Assembly (NCBI GenBank): GCA_022562055.1
Contig: JADFQA010000013.1
Coordinates: 1 to 64,000, forward strand
Source: Acidobacteriota bacterium
GTDB taxonomy: Bacteria > Actinomycetota > Acidimicrobiia > Spongiisociales > UBA5794
Reading direction: 5' to 3'
Length of the DNA stretch: 64,000 nt
In this document: in pieces, positions 9,143 through 16,564 of the stretch
Layout: each line of letters begins with the position of its first letter
Numbering within the stretch: the stretch's first letter is position 1
Position numbers and translations under genes: made by a program
Notes under the pieces: generated by a model
What the model was told of the DNA's origin: nothing
Databases searched by the model: none
Seen by the model: the letters and a program-made list of their open reading frames with translations, nothing else

Positions 9143-10420
9143 TCAACCGTCGCCGAGACTTGCCTGTGACGCCCGAGTCGGTTTGACTGCTGAGCTCTTG
9201 AACCCGGGGAATCCCGCCGCCTGCCACGAGTCGTATGCCTCCGAGTTTGGGATGTCGCGCATCTGCCGCTTGGCCTCCTCAAGGCGAAAACCGAGGAAGT
9301 CGCTGTAGGCCTGGAGCGCATCTTGGTCGGGTAGGTCGTCGACGATTTTCAGCATCAACGGTTCGAATATTGCTGATCGCCACTTGATCGCTGCGACCGC
9401 CTTGCCAGTCTTCGACATCCTTCCGAATTTGACTTCGTGATAGTTGAGGTCTGACAAGATGACCTGGGCCTGGTTTTCGGAAGCGTCGATGCCAGCGATT
9501 TGCCGAAGCCGCTGGGAGTGGTGATGACGTCCGCCAACTTTCACCCGAATTTTCACATTTGCTCCATCGTCGACCGGGATCAGATTGATATCGTCGATTG
9601 CGAACCCGAGGTCGTTGAGGCGGGTGATGCGTTCCCTAATTCGATAGTGGTCGCCCGCGGTGACGATCAGTGACGTCGTAAGCTCCTTCCACAGGCCGTG
9701 GTAGCGAGCAGCGATGTCGTTCCCGAGGGTCAGGTCCGCATCGTCGAGGTCGCCACCCTGCTCGACGGCGATGTCGGCCATCTCGCCCGCGACGTTCATC
9801 TCCATGATCTCCAGATCCTCCAAGCGTTGGCCCCTGGACATCCGCGAATACACCCGCGACGTCTCCGCGTCGATCATGATCGCTTCGATCAGCGAGGCGT
9901 CCCACCGGTATAACGTGTTCGAGAGCGAGCAGTCACCCCAGTACAACCCGTTGAGGTGCAACTCCACGAGTAGCCCGGCGAAGGCGTCGAGGAGCGCGTC
10001 TCGCTGGTTCCCGAATCCGTGCCCTGACACGAGGTCCCGATACGGGAAGGCGTGGGGCACATACGCCGTGATAACAGCACCAGACCATTCTCGGTCCCGC
10101 GGGACCCAGGGGCGTTCGACGGACCCGACCGCGCGGGCGGTGTGGCGGGTGGCGTCTTCCATCGAGCGAAGTACCTTGAACTCGTGTCTGGCGAGATGCA
10201 GCGGCATTTCCTTGATTGCGTACACGCCTTCGCTGTATGCAACGAAGACGACGGGGTGTCGATGAATACCTTTCGGCATCTCTACGAGGCGGTCATGTGT
10301 CCACTCAGAGATCGGTGTCGCCCAATCGAGATCGACAAAGTCAGGATGACCGAGTCTGGTGTGAATGTGCGGTGTATTGATCATCTGAGTCCGGTTCCCA
10401 CTCGGCTTGGCAGAAGGCAT
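9143..10420 (-). CDS. DUF4032 protein with kinase-like fold (LPS-kinase related)
   Basis: A 425-aa protein. The first half resembles a small-molecule/LPS kinase core: a lysine strand VYAIKEMP, the catalytic loop LHLNGLYWGDCSLSNTLYR (Asp and Asn in place) near residue 155-175, and a metal-binding DAE in IMIDAETSRVY. The second half is the DUF4032 domain. Proteins of this type are common in actinobacteria, and the substrate is unknown. The start is ATG 10420; a second ATG 12 codons later is possible. It is convergent with the ABC exporter. Confidence 0.75.
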   Translation of the reverse strand: MPSAKPSGNRTQMINTPHIHTRLGHPDFVDLDWATPISEWTHDRLVEMPKGIHRHPVVFVAYSEGVYAIKEMPLHLARHEFKVLRSMEDATRHTARAVGSVERPWVPRDREWSGAVITAYVPHAFPYRDLVSGHGFGNQRDALLDAFAGLLVELHLNGLYWGDCSLSNTLYRWDASLIEAIMIDAETSRVYSRMSRGQRLEDLEIMEMNVAGEMADIAVEQGGDLDDADLTLGNDIAARYHGLWKELTTSLIVTAGDHYRIRERITRLNDLGFAIDDINLIPVDDGANVKIRVKVGGRHHHSQRLRQIAGIDASENQAQVILSDLNYHEVKFGRMSKTGKAVAAIKWRSAIFEPLMLKIVDDLPDQDALQAYSDFLGFRLEEAKRQMRDIPNSEAYDSWQAAGFPGFKSSAVKPTRASQASLGDG

Positions 10421-10612
10421 TACCGAAGCCTTCAGAACATGACAAACTCGTCCCCGCCTGGTCCGGCGGGAAGCTTGTTGGTCGTCACGCTACACACGCT
10501 TCGACGTAGCAGGCGCAAGTGATCGCCGCGTCAGTCACTGGGACGAACGAGAGTGGCGGTGTGCGATCACGGCGGAGCCGGCCCCCGAGATCTCACACAA
10601 GAGAAGTCCCCG

Positions 10613-11020
10613 TCAGTCCTTTGGTTGGAGAACAATGACCGGGATCTGGCGAGTTGTCATTCCCTCATACTCGGCGAAGTTTGCAAAGTCCGCCTTCTGC
10701 TTCTCCCAGATTGGTGACCGCTCATCGTCGCTCAAGACACGAGCTGTAACTGGGAGGGTCTCGGTTCCGACCTCGATCCTTGCATCGGGATTGGCAACGA
10801 TGTTGTGGTACCAGGCCGGGCTACTCGGTGCGCCAGCGGCCGACGCAAAAATTGCGTACGCTTTGTCGAGCTGTTGAAACATCAGAGGATGAACGCGAGA
10901 TTGACCACTCTTCGCCCCGGTACTGTGGAGGAGCAGCAGCGACGCTCCTTCGAACATGCCCCCGACCTTGCCCGCGTTCTGGCGGAACTCGTTGACAATG
11001 TCACTGTTGAAGTCACTCAT
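10613..11020 (-). CDS. F420-dependent nitroreductase-type protein (Ddn family)
   Basis: A 135-aa split-barrel protein of the deazaflavin-dependent nitroreductase family. The hallmark strands LLLLHSTGAKSGQSRVHPLM, PAWYHNIVANPDARIEVG and the closing IPVIVLQP are all present. Family members use coenzyme F420H2, which implies F420 biosynthesis in the host. ATG 11020 is chosen because AAAGGGA lies 5-8 nt upstream; the frame extends to 11053 without a better signal. It is downstream of the LCP gene on the same strand. Confidence 0.88.
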   Translation of the reverse strand: MSDFNSDIVNEFRQNAGKVGGMFEGASLLLLHSTGAKSGQSRVHPLMFQQLDKAYAIFASAAGAPSSPAWYHNIVANPDARIEVGTETLPVTARVLSDDERSPIWEKQKADFANFAEYEGMTTRQIPVIVLQPKD

Positions 11021-11112
11021 ACCGTCCCTTTTCGTCTGGAGAGATGGACACACAATAGGGGTGACGCGCTGCTAGAGATGACGCGCATCCTCGAAGGGTG
11101 CCAACGGATGAA

Positions 11113-12123
11113 CTATTCGGGCGGGAACGGGGTCCCTGCCCTGAACGCTGCCAACAACTCCGAAGCGGCTGGCTCGATAGTGATCACATACGACACGCCG
11201 TTCTGGTTGGCGATTTCTACGGGTAAGGTTCGCATTTCTAGTTGGTCGGCGTTGAGCGATAGGCCAGCCCGACCAAGCTCGAGTAGCACGCCTGGTGTCA
11301 CCCCTTCATCTGCTGTGATCTGCTCTGCGAACGTGCCGACGAAACCCGGCAGGTTGAATGCCGAACCAACCCTCGTCGCCTGTTTGAACATGGTCAAAAG
11401 TACTTCCTGTTGGCGACCCGTGCGGCCGATATCGCTGCCGCGAACGCTTACCCACTTGCCGTTCTGTTTTTCCTGGTAAAAGCGGGATCGTGCGTATGCG
11501 AGCGCCATCTCACCGTCAAGCCGCTGTGTCCCAGCTTCGACGTTGAGGCCAGATTTCCTGTCGCGAGCGGGGTAATCGAAGGTGATTTCAATGCCGCCGA
11601 GCGAATCGACGATGCGCCCGAATCCGCCGAAGTCGATCTCAATGTAGTTGTTGATCGAAATGGCGAAGTTGCTCTGGATTGTTTGGATCAGCAGATCTGG
11701 ACCGCCAAACACGAAGGCGGCATTGATTTTGTTCACCCCTCGGCCGGGAATGTCGACCTTCAGATCTCGAGGAAGCGAAATCAACTGGCCGGTGCCGTCC
11801 TTGTTGATCTGGGCGATCATGATCACGTCGGTGCGTTTGCCGGAGAAGTTGCCGAAGTTGTCTTCCCAATCCTCGGGGAGATCCTCGCGGGAGTCGCTGC
11901 CAACGAGCAGCAGCGTTCGTGGCTCGTTCTCGACGACCGGCCGGAGCGATGTCAACTCCGATGCCGGGATCTTGTCGATCTTCGCATCCGCCCACAAGAT
12001 AAACCCGACCGCGCCGAACACCATCGTGATGGCGACGAGGAGAAACCCGAGGAGTACCTTCTTCGTGCGAGACATCCGTCTCTTCGTGGGTGCGGGCGCG
12101 GGTGGTTGCAGTTGATCGTGCAT
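11113..12123 (-). CDS. LytR-CpsA-Psr (LCP) family cell-wall glycopolymer ligase
   Basis: A 336-aa type II membrane protein with one N-terminal membrane segment (KVLLGFLLVAITMVFGAVGF) after a basic cytoplasmic tail. The extracellular LCP domain has LLLVGSDSRED, RTDVIMIAQIN, LISLPRDLKVDIPG, KINAAFVFGGP, IDFGGFGRIVDSLGGIEI and LDGEMALAYARSR, with the conserved Asp/Arg residues that bind pyrophosphate lipids. These enzymes transfer glycopolymers onto peptidoglycan. ATG 12123 is preferred, with AGGA upstream. It is divergent from the cytosine deaminase gene. Confidence 0.9.
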   Translation of the reverse strand: MHDQLQPPAPAPTKRRMSRTKKVLLGFLLVAITMVFGAVGFILWADAKIDKIPASELTSLRPVVENEPRTLLLVGSDSREDLPEDWEDNFGNFSGKRTDVIMIAQINKDGTGQLISLPRDLKVDIPGRGVNKINAAFVFGGPDLLIQTIQSNFAISINNYIEIDFGGFGRIVDSLGGIEITFDYPARDRKSGLNVEAGTQRLDGEMALAYARSRFYQEKQNGKWVSVRGSDIGRTGRQQEVLLTMFKQATRVGSAFNLPGFVGTFAEQITADEGVTPGVLLELGRAGLSLNADQLEMRTLPVEIANQNGVSYVITIEPAASELLAAFRAGTPFPPE

Positions 12124-12180
12124 GGGGGTTGTCCTGCGTTCGACGTGAGGACCGGGCCTGAAGGATAGTGCAACCCTGCG

Positions 12181-12194
12181 TGAACGCACGTTCG
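12181..12194. promoter_or_regulatory. LexA/SOS-box-like palindrome between LCP gene and cytosine deaminase
   Basis: GAAC-N4-GTTC flanked as TGAACGCACGTTCG. It agrees with the Gram-positive LexA core CGAACRNRYGTTCG at every position but the first. It lies just upstream of the predicted -10 of the deaminase gene, where a repressor would block transcription. A GAAC-N4-GTTC core is expected about once by chance in 64 kb, so the call is tentative. Confidence 0.35.
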
Positions 12195-12200
12195 CATGCG

Positions 12201-12206
12201 TATGGT
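12201..12206 (+). promoter_or_regulatory. -10 element (TATGGT) for leaderless cytosine deaminase gene
   Basis: TATGGT ends 6 nt before ATG 12213 with no ribosome binding site; predicted leaderless transcript. Confidence 0.45.
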
Positions 12207-12212
12207 TACGGC

Positions 12213-12656
12213 ATGGACGATCACGGATATCTCAGTTTGGCAATCGCAGAGGCGCGTAACGGTCTCGCCGAAGGGGGCATCCCCATTGGTGCAGTTCTCG
12301 TGGCCGGAGGCGACGTGCTTGGTCGCGGGCGCAACCGCCGTGTGCAGATGGGGTCAGCAATCCGACATGGCGAAACCGATGCCCTTGAAGCCGCGGGACG
12401 ACAGCCAGCGTCAGTTTACCAACGGGCAACAATGTATACGACACTCTCGCCATGTGACATGTGCACGGGCGCAATTCTGCTGTACGGCATCCCGCGTGTC
12501 GTGATCGGAGAGAACACGACGTTTGTTGGCGGCGAGAGTTACCTGCGTCAACGCGGCGTCAACGTGACCAATCTTGACTCCGCAGAATGCAAACAGCTTA
12601 TGGCCGATTTCATCGCCGCCAGCCCAGAACTGTGGAACGAAGACATTGGTGAGTAA
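12213..12656 (+). CDS. Cytosine deaminase, yeast FCY1-type zinc enzyme
   Basis: A 147-aa member of the cytidine deaminase superfamily. Zinc and catalytic residues are His52 and Glu54 in HGETDA and Cys81/Cys84 in SPCDMC. What separates it from TadA and guanine deaminase is the match to the fungal cytosine deaminase: [29 protein letters not shown], a C-terminal KQLMADFI helix and the terminal WNEDIGE, a tail that in FCY1 closes the active site. It should convert cytosine to uracil (salvage). The upstream open frame to 12168 is discounted because the family starts at MDDHGY and a -10 hexamer fits. Confidence 0.85.
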   Translation: MDDHGYLSLAIAEARNGLAEGGIPIGAVLVAGGDVLGRGRNRRVQMGSAIRHGETDALEAAGRQPASVYQRATMYTTLSPCDMCTGAILLYGIPRVVIGENTTFVGGESYLRQRGVNVTNLDSAECKQLMADFIAASPELWNEDIGE

Positions 12657-12688
12657 CGGTTCGTGAAACCGAAGTCTTTGCGGCGCAC

Positions 12689-12694
12689 TATTGT
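12689..12694 (+). promoter_or_regulatory. -10 element (TATTGT) for leaderless ilvD
   Basis: TATTGT ends 6 nt before ATG 12701 and there is no ribosome binding site; predicted leaderless start. Confidence 0.5.
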
Positions 12695-12700
12695 CGTGGT

Positions 12701-14368
12701 ATGAGCATCAAGATCCACTCCCAGGATGTCACGATCGGTCCGGCTAGTGCCGGCGCCCGTGCAATGCTGCGTGCCGTCGGCCTCGGCGAAGATGACTTTG
12801 CGAAAGCGCAGGTCGGCGTCGTGTCGGCCGGAAACGAAGTTACACCGTGCAACCTGACGGGTCCAGAGCTTGCCGGCCTCGCCAAGCAAGGTGTACGTGC
12901 AGCTGAAGGCGTCGCACTTACGTTCGCAACTATCGCGGTTTCGGACGGCATCGCGATGGGTCACGAGGGGATGCGCGCCTCGCTCGTTTCCCGCGAGGTG
13001 ATTGCCGACTCGGTCGAGTTGATGATGCACGCGCAGCGTTTTGATGCAATGGTGTCGATCGCGGGGTGCGACAAGTCGTTACCCGGCATGTTGATGGCAG
13101 CAGCGCGGCACAACCTACCCTCGGTGTTCCTTTATGGTGGATCGAGTCTGCCCGGCAACTACAAGGGTAAAGACATTTCAATCGTCGATGTTTTCCAGAG
13201 CATCGGTGCTCACAGCGAAGGGCTAATCGACGACGCCGAATTACTCGCGATTGAGCAATCCGCTTGCCCGGGCGTCGGGTCGTGTGCTGGGATGTTCACC
13301 GCAAACACCATGGCATCTGTCGGAGAGGCGATTGGCATGTCGCTGCCGGGTACCGCAACATTGGCAGCGTCCGACCCGCGTTTGAGAGAATTTGCACGTC
13401 AGTCCGGTGAGGCGGTCATGGGTCTGCTGAGGGCCGATATCCGCCCTCGCGACATCATGACTTCCGATGCATTCGAAAACGCGATCACCCTGGTCATGGC
13501 GCTCGGAGGGTCGACAAACGCAGTTCTGCATCTCATGGCCATAGCGCACGAGGCCGGAGTCGATCTCAAGCTCGAAGACTTCGATGAGATCTCCCGTCGC
13601 ACCCCGCATCTCGGCGATCTCAAACCGTTCGGAAAGTATCATATGATCGATTTCGACCGTATCGGCGGTGTTCCGGTCGTGCTGAAGGCTTTGTTGGACG
13701 GTGGACTTTTGTACGGCGATTGCATCACGGTGACAGGAAAGACGATGGCCGAGAACCTCGCTGGAGTCGAGTTCCCCAGCGGCCAAGACGTCGTGCTGCC
13801 GCTTGAAAATCCGATCGCCACGCAAGGAGGCATCGCGATTTTGCGCGGAAATCTCAGCCCCCAGGGTGCCGTTGTGAAGATTGCAGGCATCGAGTTGGAT
13901 GTGTTTGAGGGGCTGGCGCGCGTGTTTGATGACGAACAACACGCCCTCCAGGCCATGTGGGATCACGATCTCCGTGCCGGCGATGTCGTGATCATCCGCT
14001 ACGAGGGACCCAAGGGCGGCCCCGGTATGCGTGAAATGCTCGCGATCACCGCGGCCATCAAGGGAGCCGGTCTTGGCAACGACATTCTGCTCATAACCGA
14101 CGGTCGGTTCTCGGGTGGCACCACCGGTCTATGTATCGGTCATGTGGCTCCCGAGGCAGCGCACGGTGGTCCGATCGGTCTTATCGAAGAGGGTGACCGG
14201 ATACGCGTCGACGTCTCTGCCCGGACTCTGGACATATTGGTGGACGACGCAACGCTCGATGCCCGCCGGGAGAAGTGGGAGTGCATCCCTGCGCGCTACA
14301 CGACGGGTGTGCTCGCAAAATATGCCAAGCTCGTCGGTTCCGCCGAAAACGGAGCCGTCTGCGACTGA
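12701..14368 (+). CDS. ilvD: Dihydroxy-acid dehydratase
   Basis: A 555-aa IlvD/Edd-family enzyme. It dehydrates 2,3-dihydroxy-isovalerate and -methylvalerate to the 2-keto acids in valine and isoleucine synthesis. Cys50 ([10 protein letters not shown]), Cys123 ([10 protein letters not shown]) and Cys195 ([16 protein letters not shown]) are the three expected Fe-S ligands, the pattern of [2Fe-2S] dehydratases. The C-terminal [19 protein letters not shown] motif is intact. It is a single gene with its own -10, not linked to other ilv genes here. Confidence 0.95.
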   Translation: MSIKIHSQDVTIGPASAGARAMLRAVGLGEDDFAKAQVGVVSAGNEVTPCNLTGPELAGLAKQGVRAAEGVALTFATIAVSDGIAMGHEGMRASLVSREVIADSVELMMHAQRFDAMVSIAGCDKSLPGMLMAAARHNLPSVFLYGGSSLPGNYKGKDISIVDVFQSIGAHSEGLIDDAELLAIEQSACPGVGSCAGMFTANTMASVGEAIGMSLPGTATLAASDPRLREFARQSGEAVMGLLRADIRPRDIMTSDAFENAITLVMALGGSTNAVLHLMAIAHEAGVDLKLEDFDEISRRTPHLGDLKPFGKYHMIDFDRIGGVPVVLKALLDGGLLYGDCITVTGKTMAENLAGVEFPSGQDVVLPLENPIATQGGIAILRGNLSPQGAVVKIAGIELDVFEGLARVFDDEQHALQAMWDHDLRAGDVVIIRYEGPKGGPGMREMLAITAAIKGAGLGNDILLITDGRFSGGTTGLCIGHVAPEAAHGGPIGLIEEGDRIRVDVSARTLDILVDDATLDARREKWECIPARYTTGVLAKYAKLVGSAENGAVCD

Positions 14369-14599
14369 GGATCGTCGAGATATCGGATCACGTCAGCGTT
14401 TGTGGCCCGGTTCGTTGATTCTTTTCGCGCTCTGGTGTTGCTGGCAGGTCGGTACGGAGCTAGAGGATTGTGCGTTTGACCGTGAGCAAAGGCGGGTTTT
14501 AACGAAATTCGCTTGCGATCAACGGTCGGCGGTCGCCACCGCGGCATGTGCGCTAGCGGGGTCTCACGCCACGCGAGACCGCCATCACTCCCGCTCGGC
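14369..14599. other. Gene-less stretch after ilvD
   Basis: No convincing coding frame, tRNA or terminator was found. A short imperfect hairpin with GGTCTC/GAGACC arms is near 14560-14580. The stretch runs into a decayed HAD-phosphatase remnant. Confidence 0.4.
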
Positions 14600-14763
14600 C
14601 CGTGGTTGTACAAGACCCAATTTCTGATGCGGCGGCGGGGCCCGCCGGGGGGTTGGGCCTCGTGATTGGTGTAGCCCGTCAAGACAACGGAGAAGCTCTG
14701 GCCGCGGCGGGAGCTGACGTCGTTGTCACGGTCCTTGCTGACGTTTCGACGGTTGGCTTCTAG
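14600..14763 (+). pseudogene. C-terminal remnant of a HAD-family phosphatase/beta-phosphoglucomutase-like hydrolase
   Basis: One plus frame reads a degraded VVQDPISDAAAG segment followed by GLGLVIGVARQDNGEALAAA and GADVVVTVLADVS, ending TAG at 14761-14763. This resembles the end of beta-phosphoglucomutase-type HAD proteins (VEDAxxGxxAxxAGxFGLVIGVxRxxNxxALxxxGADxVVxDLxxL). The expected Asp pair and linker are shortened and there is no start, so this is a relic. Confidence 0.45.
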
Positions 14764-14832
14764 GGTACGCCCACCGATTTCGCTGATGAGGGTCGTCTCG
14801 TGCAGGCACCAACAGACGCTACAGTGCTGGGC

Positions 14833-15093
14833 ATGAAAATTTCGATTGAATACTGCGTCGCCTGAAACTACACAGGCCGTGCGGTCAGCATGGCAGAAGG
14901 ACTGCTCAAAGAATTTGAGCAGTACATCGACGATTTTACTTTGATCCCCTCAAGAGGAGGCGTGTTCGAAGTGCAGGTTGGCGATACCTTGGTGTACTCC
15001 AAGATTGAGACTGAGCGCCACGCTGAGTACGAAGAGGTCGCGGCCCCGATCCGTAAGATTCTCGACAGGCCCGATCCCGAACCCACCCAGTAG
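14833..15093 (+). CDS. selW: SelW/Rdx-family selenoprotein with in-frame TGA (Sec11)
   Basis: ATG 14833 opens a frame that meets TGA at 14863-14865 and continues in frame to TAG 15091-15093, giving 86 residues if TGA is read. The N-terminus MKISIEYCVA-U-NYTGRAVS is the Rdx signature: a beta strand, then CxxC/CxxU at residues 8-11, with Sec at the second redox position as in selenoprotein W. The rest (AEGLLKEFEQYIDDFTLIPS, GGVFEVQVGDTLVYSKIETE, RHAEYEE, IRKIL) is the standard thioredoxin-like SelW domain. A SECIS-like hairpin follows the TGA (14876-14894). An internal ATG at 14890 would give a protein without its redox centre. The GTG of the EamA gene overlaps the stop codon. Confidence 0.8.
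14876..14894 (+). promoter_or_regulatory. Putative bacterial SECIS element downstream of TGA codon
   Basis: A 7-bp stem, GCCGTGC paired with GCATGGC (one G-U pair), closes a GGTCA pentaloop. The apical loop begins 17 nt after the TGA codon and opens with GG. Bacterial SECIS elements sit directly after UGA inside the coding region, with a stem and a G near the start of the apical loop at about this distance (established knowledge). Function here is inferred. Confidence 0.6.
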
Positions 15094-15992
15094 TGACCGG
15101 CAGCCGCAAGACTCTGTCGACCTCTGAGGGTTCGCACAGTGGCGACTTCCAGAAGCGACATTGGCTGCTCGTTGCCATCGTCGCTCTGGTGTTCGGTTCA
15201 GCTTTCTTTTGGATTGCACTTGCGCTGCGGTCCTTCGATCCCCGGTTCCTTGCCGTGGCCCGTGTTGCACTCGGTGCTGGCGCGCTGTCGCTGATCCCGT
15301 CCGCCCGCAAGAGAATCGAACGCGTCGACTACCTTCGGATCATCATTGCAGGTGTGGTCGGTCAAGCTGCACCAGCCATATTGTTCGCTCTCGCCGAGCA
15401 GCGAATTGAGTCTGCCCTGACAGGTATGATCACCGGTGCTGCTCCGATAACGGCTGCGATCTGGGCTGCCCTCTTTATGGCTAAATTGCCCCCTCGTCGG
15501 CGAGTTTTGGGGCTCGCCATCGGTTCCGTGGGCATCGTGATTCTGTCGCTGCCATCGCTGGGGGAGGGCGGTTCGAGTCTCCTCGGGGTGCTCTTTGTCA
15601 TCATTGGAATTTCGGGATACGGCCTCGCCGCGAACCTGCTTGTCCCGATGCAGCCGAAATACGGTTCGCCGACCGTTATTTTGTGGGCGCTGATTGTTGC
15701 GACAGTTGTGTTGGCACCGATCGGCATTCCGGCATACAGCGCGGGTGCGTCGTCGGAATCGATTGGTGCGCTTTTGATTCTCGGAGTGGTCGGCACCGGT
15801 TTGGCGCGGACGGTGCATGTGTCGTTGATCGGAAGAGTCGGGGCATCTCGTGGATCTGTGATCGGCTATTTTCTACCCCTTGTTGCCCTCTTCCTTGGCG
15901 TCGTTGTACTCGACGAGACCATTGTTGCGATTCAGCTCGTCGGTATGGTCGTGGTGGTGTTCGGCGCCTACGTCCTCAGCCGAGCCGACTGA
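15093..15992 (+). CDS. EamA/DMT-superfamily transporter (RhaT-like)
   Basis: A 299-aa membrane protein with about ten hydrophobic segments in two EamA repeats. The first covers residues 27-160 (VFGSAFFWIALALRSFDPRFLAVAR is typical of the repeat start), the second 170-297 (ending VALFLGVVVLDETIVAIQLVGMVVVVFGAYV). DMT permeases export small metabolites such as amino acids; the substrate is not readable. GTG 15093 overlaps the TAG of the SelW gene, so expression is probably coupled to it. Confidence 0.85.
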   Translation: MTGSRKTLSTSEGSHSGDFQKRHWLLVAIVALVFGSAFFWIALALRSFDPRFLAVARVALGAGALSLIPSARKRIERVDYLRIIIAGVVGQAAPAILFALAEQRIESALTGMITGAAPITAAIWAALFMAKLPPRRRVLGLAIGSVGIVILSLPSLGEGGSSLLGVLFVIIGISGYGLAANLLVPMQPKYGSPTVILWALIVATVVLAPIGIPAYSAGASSESIGALLILGVVGTGLARTVHVSLIGRVGASRGSVIGYFLPLVALFLGVVVLDETIVAIQLVGMVVVVFGAYVLSRAD

Positions 15993-16080
15993 CGTCGCGT
16001 CTCAATACGTCCCTGGAATCACTGAGTGTGCGCGCACTCATGCTTGCTAATCTGCGTAGGATCGTCGAGAGGGACCACCC

Positions 16081-16500
16081 ATGGACACTGCTGAATTTCT
16101 ACGAGGTACACCGCTGTTTGCGAGTTGCTCTGATAAGCACGTCAAAAGCATCGCAAGACTGGCGCGTAGGAGAACTGTCGCGGCGGGCGAAAAGATTATT
16201 CGTGAAGACAGTCAAAGCACCATGGGGTTTTACATGCTTGTTGAGGGATCCGCCGTGGTAACACGCGGGGATCACCTGCTCGCCGAGTACGCCCCCGGCG
16301 ACTACTTCGGTGAAATCGCTCTGCTGCTTGATGACACGGTGCGGACTGCCACGGTGTCGGCCAAGACCGACGTCACTGTCTTGGTCATCACTCGGTGGGA
16401 TTTTCGAGCGCTCGTCAAGACGAATCCTGAGATCGCGGTCGAGCTGATGGCGGTGTTGGCGAAGCGCCTTGCGGATACCGACCGAGTGCTCAGCGAATAG
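16081..16500 (+). CDS. Stand-alone cyclic-nucleotide-binding domain protein
   Basis: A 139-aa cNMP-binding (CAP-like) beta-barrel domain with no DNA-binding or enzymatic domain attached. The phosphate-binding cassette YFGEIALLLDDTVRTATV keeps the key Glu and Arg (GE...RTA), so cAMP or cGMP binding is plausible. GAGAGGGA lies about 10 nt before ATG 16081. It directly precedes a class III cyclase-ATPase gene, suggesting that it senses the product of its neighbour. Confidence 0.85.
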   Translation: MDTAEFLRGTPLFASCSDKHVKSIARLARRRTVAAGEKIIREDSQSTMGFYMLVEGSAVVTRGDHLLAEYAPGDYFGEIALLLDDTVRTATVSAKTDVTVLVITRWDFRALVKTNPEIAVELMAVLAKRLADTDRVLSE

Positions 16501-16564
16501 GGCGCGGTTCGGGTTCGGGAGTAGGAACGTTGTGTAGACAGCTCGTTGGGTGTCGGGTCACGCG

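Noticed and set aside
14890-15093. A short protein starting at ATG 14890 as the real gene
   Set aside because: It would lack the first strand and CxxU centre of the SelW fold; the in-frame upstream text from ATG 14833 is too family-like to ignore.
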